Made by a program: the position numbers and the translations under genes
In this document: one piece after another, positions 1 through 5,587 of the stretch
Position numbering within the stretch: position 1 is the first letter of the stretch
Layout: each line of letters begins with the position of its first letter
The notes under the pieces: model-generated
Databases searched by the model: none
Told to the model about the DNA's origin: nothing
The model's input: only the letters and a program-made list of their open reading frames with translations
DNA from: an uncultured Treponema sp.
Lineage (GTDB): Bacteria > Spirochaetota > Spirochaetia > Treponematales > Treponemataceae
Direction: 5' to 3'
Assembly: GCA_934699065.1 (NCBI GenBank)
Contig: CAKUWD010000186.1
Location: forward strand, 1-5,587
DNA length: 5,587 bases

Positions 1-2
1 GC

Positions 3-842
3 GCTAATCAGATGTATGAAAAATGGAATGCCCGTGCCGAAGCACTCTTTAGCAAAAAGGTTTCATGGCATAACTATCATAAACTTATGCGCGATATTAT
101 CCGCGACTTTGACAATCTGCCTCTTAAGCCAATTAAAAAGCCTCGTGTTGGCGTAGTTGGAGAAATCCTTGTAAAATTCCACCCGACAGCAAACAATCAG
201 ATTGTTGAAACAATTGAACGCGAAGGTGCGGAATGTGTAATGCCTGACCTGGCAGACTTCTTCTTCTATTCATTCAGTACCGGAATCTTCCGTCACAAGC
301 AGCTTGCTTTTCCTTCAAAAACAGAACGTAATGCAAGACTCCTTGTCTGGGGCCTCGAGCTTTACCGAAAGAAGATGAAGAAATATCTGCGCCGCAGCCG
401 CCGCTTCGAAGCTCCTTCTTCAATTTATGATTTGATGAAGGGTGTAGATGATATCGTTCAGATTGGAAATATTACCGGTGAAGGCTGGTTCCTTACTGCT
501 GAAATGGTTGAACTTATTCATGAAGGTGCGCCAAGTATTGCCTGTGTTCAGCCTTTTGCCTGTTTGCCAAACCACGTTACCGGAAAGGGTATGATAAAAG
601 AGCTTCGCCGCCGATTCCCTGATGCAAATATCAGTGCAATCGACTACGACCCGGGTAGTTCTGAAGTTAATCAGTTGAACCGCCTTAAGCTTTTGCTTTC
701 AAATGCACCTGTCGGACGCCATCCGGATGAGGTGGATGAAAATATGATTCGTATGCCGGATGGAACTCTTGTAGAAGCAGAGATTCGTCTTGCAGCCGGA
801 GCAACCGACACAGACCCGGCCGGTGAGACTATGAAGTCATAA
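3..842 (+). CDS. C-terminal part of a 2-hydroxyacyl-CoA dehydratase/activase-family (DUF2229-type) protein, 5' truncated
   Basis: The reading frame is open to the left edge (codons for Ala-Asn-Gln precede the first Met at 12), so this is the tail of a longer gene, not one starting at 12. The visible part matches, from memory of the family, the C-terminal half of the large acyl-CoA dehydratase activase-related proteins (about 1,400 residues or more), which join BadF/HgdC-type ATPase domains to a dehydratase-subunit-like Fe-S domain. Visible marks are a VGVVGEILVKFHPTANN segment (about 144-194), a Cys in GAECVMP (codon 234-236), and a CVQPFACLPNHV motif (543-575) with two more Cys. These cysteines probably bind an iron-sulfur cluster. 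An IDYDPGSSEVNQLNRLKLLL block follows, then a low-conservation polar tail. Known members activate or reduce 2-hydroxyacyl-CoA dehydratases or double-cubane-cluster proteins in the anaerobic cytoplasm; the substrate here cannot be told. The family is fairly certain, the specific function is not. Confidence 0.85.
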   Translation, partial: ANQMYEKWNARAEALFSKKVSWHNYHKLMRDIIRDFDNLPLKPIKKPRVGVVGEILVKFHPTANNQIVETIEREGAECVMPDLADFFFYSFSTGIFRHKQLAFPSKTERNARLLVWGLELYRKKMKKYLRRSRRFEAPSSIYDLMKGVDDIVQIGNITGEGWFLTAEMVELIHEGAPSIACVQPFACLPNHVTGKGMIKELRRRFPDANISAIDYDPGSSEVNQLNRLKLLLSNAPVGRHPDEVDENMIRMPDGTLVEAEIRLAAGATDTDPAGETMKS

Positions 843-852
843 AACGTTCGGC

Positions 853-861
853 GAGGGGAGG
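853..861 (+). promoter_or_regulatory. Strong ribosome binding site for the TTG-started gene
   Basis: The sequence GAGGGGAGG contains a near-perfect anti-16S match (GGAGG) ending five bases before the TTG at 867. It fixes the start of the downstream gene: no ATG or GTG lies between the upstream stop (840-842) and the signal peptide, and the encoded protein begins with a classic MKKLL signal sequence at this TTG. A strong site paired with a weak start codon suggests tuned translation. Confidence 0.85.
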
Positions 862-866
862 ATAAA

Positions 867-2231
867 TTGAAAAAATTACTTTGTCTGATTACGGCATTAT
901 GTATTTCGTTTCCATTTTTTGCCGCTTATAACAGGCTTGGAATTCCAGATTCTTCAGAAATCCGTTCAGGACTTGAAGAACGCTGGTTTGTTGCCCCTTT
1001 GTCTGAAGTTCGTGCCAACGCTCCGGAAATACGTGCTAATGATAACGGAGAAAAGTTCCAGATTCGTCTGGAAGAAAATGATACAACTTTTAATATTTTT
1101 GTAGCACCTCGTGCTGTAGTAAAAGTGAATGTTTTTTCTGATAAGGGTATGTATACCGAAGAACAGGAGCTTTATCCTGGTGATGTAGCCGGAAGCTGGG
1201 TTCTTATCCGCGATAAGCGAAACGGAAAAGCTTTACGCATCCGTTATTATTTTTTGAAAAACAGCGAAGTATTTATTCAGTTTACTCCTCAGGGGAAAAT
1301 TGCACTTGCTGACCTTGTGATTTTCGGCCATTATGCAGCCCGCGGAGTTCCAACCGGAATGCCTTTCGAAAAATTCTATTCGGCTTCTTTTGAAGACGTA
1401 ATGACAATCACAGAAACAAAACTTCCCTGGAATTATGTGCTTTCTGATCCAAAAATGTATCATAGTATGAAGCAGATGTGTGCTGTAATTCGGGAAAAGC
1501 TGCCTTCAATCACAAGTGTTGCTGATGCAATGTATGATGAAAACAATGAACTTGTACATATTTCCACGGGAAAAAAGTTCGAAAAAGCTGAAAAATCAGA
1601 TGTGTCGGAAAAGAATCTCTTGCTTTCTTCTGCCGGATTTGTTAAATGGATAGCAGACGGGCTTGTAGAGCCTGTTTCCGGCGGAATGATTATGCGGGAT
1701 CCTCTTATAAAAGAAACTGTTCAGGTAAAGGACAATGGAAGACAGGGAATCCTTTCTCAAAAATATGATTTGTTCTTTTCGTTGAACTGGGTAAGAAATC
1801 TTGCTTCGGCTGTAGTTTCTGTTTATGCGGGAAAAACATATCTTTTTAATCAGTCTGGAGTTGATGTTACGGTAAATCCTTTTGCTTCATCAATTACTGA
1901 AAAAGGTGTAGCAAATACTGTTACCTTTGTTGAGAATTCTGGTTATACAGTTGCAGTCCTTAATTCACTGCTTTATGTGCTTGCAAGTACCGAGCCGGGT
2001 ACTTTGTATTTTGGTGCAATCAGAGGTAGAGACAGAACTGTTTCACCTGAAATTATGGCCTTTAATGAATGTGTAGCATTCTTTCCGTATTTTCAGGATG
2101 ACGGTGGATTTGCCTGCAATGTTTTTATGAATGGAAGGGAAATGACCCTCGAAAATTTCTGTTATTATTACGCTGATGATTTTGTTTATCTTACGCGCGT
2201 GAAATCTTCAGAGAGGTTCTTTCCTAATTAG
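867..2231 (+). CDS. Exported protein of unknown function; possible degenerate NlpC/P60-like domain
   Basis: This is a 454-residue protein starting at TTG, chosen because of the strong ribosome binding site and the signal peptide (residues 1 to about 19 or 20, hydrophobic core LLCLITALCISFPFFA). No lipobox Cys sits at the cleavage point, so it is probably soluble periplasmic. Residues about 60-155 are strand-rich and end in a distinctive ALADLVIFGHYAARGVPTG segment. Residues 231-250 are a charged, lysine-rich linker. Residues 254-261 read SSAGFVKW at the start of an apparent helix, resembling the nucleophile motif (D)CSGFV of NlpC/P60 peptidases with Ser in place of Cys. Residues 359-387 then resemble the strand pair that carries the catalytic His in that family, but there is no His after residue 231. 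The end (LENFCYYYADDFVYLTRV) is aromatic and strand-like. I cannot assign a family with confidence. If the resemblance is real, it is a cell-wall-associated pseudoenzyme. The exported TPR gene starts six bases downstream, which suggests co-translation and shared work at the envelope. Confidence 0.9.
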   Translation: MKKLLCLITALCISFPFFAAYNRLGIPDSSEIRSGLEERWFVAPLSEVRANAPEIRANDNGEKFQIRLEENDTTFNIFVAPRAVVKVNVFSDKGMYTEEQELYPGDVAGSWVLIRDKRNGKALRIRYYFLKNSEVFIQFTPQGKIALADLVIFGHYAARGVPTGMPFEKFYSASFEDVMTITETKLPWNYVLSDPKMYHSMKQMCAVIREKLPSITSVADAMYDENNELVHISTGKKFEKAEKSDVSEKNLLLSSAGFVKWIADGLVEPVSGGMIMRDPLIKETVQVKDNGRQGILSQKYDLFFSLNWVRNLASAVVSVYAGKTYLFNQSGVDVTVNPFASSITEKGVANTVTFVENSGYTVAVLNSLLYVLASTEPGTLYFGAIRGRDRTVSPEIMAFNECVAFFPYFQDDGGFACNVFMNGREMTLENFCYYYADDFVYLTRVKSSERFFPN

Positions 2232-2237
2232 CCTTAT

Positions 2238-4280
2238 ATGAAGAAATTTATTATTGCTTTACTTATTCTGATTGCGGGAACTTTTGTTTTCGCAGCAGAC
2301 AATGTTATTGATGGCAGGCCGGAAACATGGCTTAGGCTTGCGATTGAAGAATTTAATCAGAAGAATTTTGAAAAGGCCGAAAGTTATTTATCAAATATAA
2401 ATAACCAGACCGATTCTGATATTAAGATTCTTCGTGAACTTTATTCTGCTAAAATACTTCTTGAAAAAGACGGTTCTGCAGCTAATGCTTCTCTTGCCGA
2501 AGAAAAACTTCTTGCAATCGAAACTTCTGTTAGAAAATCACAGATTGAAAATCTCAATGATTCCTTTTATTCAACTCTCCTTCAATGCAAATTCAGAAAT
2601 GAAAAATGGAACGAAATTCCCCTGGTTTATAAAAAAATAAAAAATCCCGGCCAGGATTCGATTTATGTTCTTTCTTCGTATTATTACAAAAAAATGCAGT
2701 ACGAAAAAGTTGATCCTTCCTGTGGGGAATTATATGCGTCTGCTTTGTGTAAGCGCGGTTTATATGAAGAAGCCTGTGCGGAATATGATAAGCTGAATTC
2801 TTATTCTTCTGATTATGTAATGGCTTTGTTCCTGTGCAGTCGTTTTGAAAAGGCTTATGAAATTTCTTTACAGGGAAATTTTTCTGAAAGTGAATATATG
2901 GCAGGGCTTTGCTGTATAAATCTCAGAAACTGGGAAAAGGCTGTAAAACATTTTGCTTCGTATATAACAAAAAAATCTTCTGATAATTCTTTTGTACCGC
3001 TCTGTTTGTATTATAAGGGTTATGCAGAATACAATCTTGCAGAGTTTAGAAACTCTTATGCTTCTTTCCTGCGCTTTACAATGGATGCACCGGACAAGCA
3101 GAATCTTTATGTTCTCAAAGCTTATGAGTATGCTGTAAAATCTGCCCTTCAAAATAATGATTTTAAGAGTGCAGTTTTGCAGGCAAAAAATCTTGTACGC
3201 TATTCTCCGGAAGGTGAGCAGAAACAAAAGGCTGTAATTTTATGTGCAGAAATTCTTGCAGATTATAAAAGTTATGAGGACGCGGTTGAACTGCTTGCGC
3301 CATATACCGGCTCACACAACGATTTCGCCGCCCAGACAATTTTCATGACCGCGGAGATTTATCAGCGCCAGGAAAAGCTTTCTCTTGCTGATGAATCTTA
3401 CCGCCGTGTTTATGAGCAGTTTCCAAAATCTTCTTATGCAGAAGAGGCTATGTATCGTTCCGGTGAAATCTATTATTCACATGAAAAGTATTCCGATGCC
3501 TACAGCAGATTTACAAAGTACATTTATAAATATGCTTCCGGAGATTTCAGTGATGCAGCACTTTTTTACGGCGGAGACTGTGCGCTGCGGCTTGGTGAAA
3601 TTGACCGGGCGATAATGTTTAATAAAACTTTGCTGCAAAAATATCCTTCAAGTGTTTATTGTTATGGTGCAAATAAGATTTTGCTTTCTGCCTTTTACCA
3701 GCAGGAAAATTATTCTCAGGCTCTGGAAGTTGCAAAGCTTATGTTAAAGAATTTTGCACGGCAGGCTTCTGATGATGGAATTGAAAAACGGGTTATAGAG
3801 CTTGAGAAAATTGTAAAAGGAACAGACCGCCGCATAGCTGAAAAAGAAACGGAGTTTTCAAAGTTAGGTGAAGATAACACAAGAGAGGGCCGTCATTGTG
3901 GAACCGAACTTGTGAAATATTATGCCGAAAGCCTTTACACTCAAAAAGAAGCTTTTGAGCTTGCTTCACGCCTTTTAAAAAAGCAGACTGAAGCTGAGGC
4001 TGGGGATGCTGCTGTTAATGCAGAATTTATTGCTGATTATAATCGTAAAAATGGTGAAAATAAAAAAGCCGCAGAAATGTATCTTAAGGCTGCAGCGTTT
4101 TATAGAAGTATGAAAAATTCTTCTGGAGCTGCAGCTTCACTTTATGGAGCGGCAGAGGCTTTTGCGGCTGACGGTTTTACCGGAGACGCCCGCGAAACGG
4201 CAAAGCTTCTTAAAGAATTGTATCCGCAGAGTATTCAGGCGGAACGGGTAGACCGTGTAACAGGTGATGCACGAAATTAA
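2238..4280 (+). CDS. Exported tetratricopeptide-repeat (TPR) protein, YbgF/BamD-like repeats
   Basis: This is a 680-residue protein with a clear signal peptide (residues 1-19, cleavage after FVFA, before ADN). The start is fixed by that peptide. The body is an almost continuous helical repeat. TPR-like units are visible around residues 29-55, 164-190, 218-250, 255-285, 293-323, 331-357, 363-397, 400-433, 437-470 and 476-507, with a separate pair at about 593-625 and 629-665. The best units (363-507) show the A..G..Y...G.Y..A...F...YP pattern of YbgF/BamD-type periplasmic TPRs. A charged, probably coiled-coil stretch (about 512-545) separates the main array from the C-terminal pair. TPR arrays bind partner proteins or peptides, so an assembly or scaffold role in the periplasm is inferred; no catalytic motif is seen. 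The gene lies six bases after the upstream stop and has no good ribosome binding site of its own, so translational coupling is likely. The mature part has 12 cysteines, many for an exported protein. Confidence 0.93.
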   Translation: MKKFIIALLILIAGTFVFAADNVIDGRPETWLRLAIEEFNQKNFEKAESYLSNINNQTDSDIKILRELYSAKILLEKDGSAANASLAEEKLLAIETSVRKSQIENLNDSFYSTLLQCKFRNEKWNEIPLVYKKIKNPGQDSIYVLSSYYYKKMQYEKVDPSCGELYASALCKRGLYEEACAEYDKLNSYSSDYVMALFLCSRFEKAYEISLQGNFSESEYMAGLCCINLRNWEKAVKHFASYITKKSSDNSFVPLCLYYKGYAEYNLAEFRNSYASFLRFTMDAPDKQNLYVLKAYEYAVKSALQNNDFKSAVLQAKNLVRYSPEGEQKQKAVILCAEILADYKSYEDAVELLAPYTGSHNDFAAQTIFMTAEIYQRQEKLSLADESYRRVYEQFPKSSYAEEAMYRSGEIYYSHEKYSDAYSRFTKYIYKYASGDFSDAALFYGGDCALRLGEIDRAIMFNKTLLQKYPSSVYCYGANKILLSAFYQQENYSQALEVAKLMLKNFARQASDDGIEKRVIELEKIVKGTDRRIAEKETEFSKLGEDNTREGRHCGTELVKYYAESLYTQKEAFELASRLLKKQTEAEAGDAAVNAEFIADYNRKNGENKKAAEMYLKAAAFYRSMKNSSGAAASLYGAAEAFAADGFTGDARETAKLLKELYPQSIQAERVDRVTGDARN

Positions 4281-4286
4281 GTGGAG
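4280..4286 (+). promoter_or_regulatory. Ribosome binding site for the beta-barrel gene
   Basis: The sequence AGTGGAG, containing GGAG, ends seven bases before the ATG at 4294. It overlaps the last base of the TPR gene's stop codon, so the two genes are probably translated from one message. It supports the ATG at 4294, whose product opens with a signal peptide. Confidence 0.65.
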
Positions 4287-4293
4287 TCTGGTT

Positions 4294-5587
4294 ATGAAAT
4301 TGTTTTTTAGAAAATTTTTATGCAGCTTATGCTGTATTTTTATAACAGGATTTGTTTTTGCAAAGGATATTGAACTTCCCGAAGTTACAACAGTAATTAC
4401 TGGTGGTTCAGAACAGGCAGGTAAAGATGCACTGCCTGATTTTAGCGATGCTCTTTCAGGCGAAAAGAAAAGGGGAAGTGGAGACATAGAGCCTGTGTTG
4501 CCGGAAGTTGAAGTTCAGGAAGAAGAAGAGCCTGTTGTAGAACAGGTGGCAGCACCGGAGAAAAAACTATACCTTGAAGGAATTCTTGGTGGCGGTTACC
4601 CGACATTTTTTAAGGGAGATATTTCTCTTACAATGAATCCGGAAGAAAATCCTTTTCAGGTAAAGCTCTTTCATGATTCTGCAATCGGGTATGCAATGCA
4701 TTCTCTTACAGACGGATTCAGTGACCGTCTCACAAAAATAAATATCGAAAAATCCTACAGAAAAAATAATTTTAGCTGGAATGCAGGCGGAAGTTTTCAG
4801 ACTGCGGCAGACGGGCTCCAGGGAAATGTGCTTTCGAATGGCGAAAAGATAAGTCTTTTTAATCGCGATACTTATAAAGCAAACGGAAATATTTCTTATG
4901 AATTTTCAAATGGTCTTTATACAGGTCTTACTTCAGATGTCGCATTTTATAACCGTTATGCCGACAAAGCCTGCGCTGCTATTCCTGTGATTGCATATCT
5001 TGCTCTTGAGCCTTCTGCATATTTTCGCTGGAAGGGACATGGCTTTGATGCCGGTATAACTGCGGCTTATTCTTTTGGAACAGAGTTTACTGAGCTGCCT
5101 TATAAAAACGGGCATCGTGCAGAGTTTTCTGTAGACCTTCAGTGGCAGAATGATTATGTGCGCTTGTACGGAATTGCTTCGGCTGTAGTTGGAAACCATC
5201 TTCTTGAGAAAGCAGTAATAGTTCCTTTTACAGCTGGAATTGATGTTTCGTTGCCAGTCAGTTTTTCTAATCGCCGTGCAGGCTTTAGCGCAGAAGGTGG
5301 AATAAAATCTTATAAGCCTCATATTTATGAGCTGGAAGAAAAGTATAAATTTTCTGAAATAAATTTTAATCCTTCAGAAACTTCAGACTGGTATGGAAAA
5401 CTTAATCTGATTTTTCCTTTCAGAGAATCCTTTACAGGAAAGGCAAGCATTGAGTATTATCAGACAGCTTACGATAACGGAGTATGGCAATCTGATTTAA
5501 ATAAAGAAGTCAGCGGCTTGTATTATATCCGGCAGAAGGAGCATCAGCTTTTGATAACTGATTTTTCTCTTTCCTATACTTATGAGA
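4294..5587 (+). CDS. Probable outer-membrane beta-barrel protein with acidic N-terminal segment, 3' truncated
   Basis: The frame is open from ATG 4294 to the window end (431 full codons and no stop), so the C-terminus is missing. A signal peptide (residues 1-23, cleavage after FVFA, before KDI) is followed by a disordered, acidic, proline-rich stretch (about 24-90) containing VEVQEEEEP and two DIE...LPEV motifs (25-31 and 64-72). From about residue 91 on, amphipathic strands alternate with turns, for example KLYLEGILGGGYP (91-103), FSWNAGGSFQ (160-169), KANGNISYEF (195-204), FDAGITAAYSF (251-261), RAEFSVDLQW (275-284), KLNLIFPF (369-376), GKASIEYYQ (382-390) and LLITDFSLSYTY (419-430). Aromatic residues sit near strand ends, as in outer-membrane barrels. 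No TonB-dependent plug domain fits in the short N-terminal region. It probably sits in the outer membrane with its N-terminal arm in the periplasm, where the TPR protein encoded just upstream could bind it. The substrate is unknown. Cys 10, 13 and 14 lie inside the hydrophobic core, so it is not a lipoprotein. Confidence 0.85.
   Translation, partial: MKLFFRKFLCSLCCIFITGFVFAKDIELPEVTTVITGGSEQAGKDALPDFSDALSGEKKRGSGDIEPVLPEVEVQEEEEPVVEQVAAPEKKLYLEGILGGGYPTFFKGDISLTMNPEENPFQVKLFHDSAIGYAMHSLTDGFSDRLTKINIEKSYRKNNFSWNAGGSFQTAADGLQGNVLSNGEKISLFNRDTYKANGNISYEFSNGLYTGLTSDVAFYNRYADKACAAIPVIAYLALEPSAYFRWKGHGFDAGITAAYSFGTEFTELPYKNGHRAEFSVDLQWQNDYVRLYGIASAVVGNHLLEKAVIVPFTAGIDVSLPVSFSNRRAGFSAEGGIKSYKPHIYELEEKYKFSEINFNPSETSDWYGKLNLIFPFRESFTGKASIEYYQTAYDNGVWQSDLNKEVSGLYYIRQKEHQLLITDFSLSYTYE

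Larger units (their letters stand above)
867..5587 (+). other. Probable three-gene envelope operon (exported protein, TPR protein, beta-barrel)
   Basis: The three genes are collinear with gaps of only 6 and 13 bases. All three products carry Sec signal peptides, and no terminator hairpin or promoter is visible in the gaps. The operon may continue beyond the right edge. The preceding dehydratase-like gene is only 24 bases upstream with no terminator between them, so it could belong to the same transcript. An unseen promoter inside its 3' end is equally possible: I saw no convincing -35/-10 pair there. Confidence 0.65.

Noticed and set aside
12..14. ATG at 12 as the true start of the first gene
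   Set aside because: The frame is open to the window edge, there is no ribosome binding site in the visible bases, and the family is much longer, so this Met is internal.
843..866. Possible terminator or promoter between the dehydratase-like gene and the TTG-started gene
   Set aside because: The 24-base gap holds only the ribosome binding site. It has no inverted repeat or T-run and no room for a -35/-10 pair. The 3' end of the upstream gene shows no convincing promoter either.
4321..4335. Cys residues in the barrel protein's signal peptide as a lipobox
   Set aside because: Cys 10, 13 and 14 sit inside the hydrophobic core, with more hydrophobic residues and a good signal peptidase I site (FVFA, before KD) after them.
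4519..4530. GAA/GAG run as a phase-variable simple repeat
   Set aside because: It has only four Glu codons, one of them different, which is too short for slipped-strand variation, and it fits the acidic linker it encodes.
1804..5191. Shared string CTTCGGCTGTAGTT near 1804 and near 5177 as a dispersed repeat
   Set aside because: It is short, both copies are in frame encoding Ala-Ser-Ala-Val-Val, and the flanks differ. Chance plus codon preference explains it.
4933..5322. 129-residue open frame on the minus strand
   Set aside because: It lies entirely inside the beta-barrel gene on the opposite strand, its product is rich in Lys, Arg, Cys and Ser with no domain or signal, and it has no supporting context. 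The same reasoning removes the other minus-strand frames at 1233-1463, 2868-3227 and 4137-4487.

Overview
The window looks like a piece of a spirochaete chromosome, most likely a host-associated or gut Treponema-type anaerobe. This is inferred from gene style, not from a marker gene. The base composition is moderately AT-rich. All genes are on the + strand and tightly packed. Three consecutive genes encode exported proteins with short MKK/MKL-type signal peptides, and the first gene belongs to an oxygen-sensitive acyl-CoA dehydratase/activase family typical of anaerobes.

Layout. Positions 3-842 hold the 3' end of a large protein related to 2-hydroxyacyl-CoA dehydratases and their activases; its start lies upstream of the window. 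After 24 bases with no terminator hairpin comes a TTG-started gene (867-2231) with a very strong ribosome binding site. It encodes an exported 454-residue protein of no family I can name. Six bases later begins a 680-residue exported tetratricopeptide-repeat (TPR) protein (2238-4280). Thirteen bases after that begins an outer-membrane beta-barrel-like protein (4294 to the window edge, 431 residues seen). It has an acidic, proline-rich periplasmic segment before the barrel.

How they may work together. The last three genes look like one envelope operon: a soluble exported protein, a periplasmic TPR scaffold and an outer-membrane barrel. The most interesting reading is that the 454-residue protein carries a degenerate NlpC/P60-like cell-wall peptidase domain. 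It has an SSAGFVKW motif where active enzymes have DCSGFV-type motifs, and no histidine anywhere after it. If so, it would be a non-catalytic, cell-wall-directed partner of the TPR protein and barrel. This is a hypothesis from motif reading. The dehydratase-like gene is probably a metabolic neighbour, although no promoter or terminator separates it from the envelope genes. No RNA genes, mobile elements, CRISPR arrays or long repeats were seen, and no gene-free stretch exceeds 24 bases.
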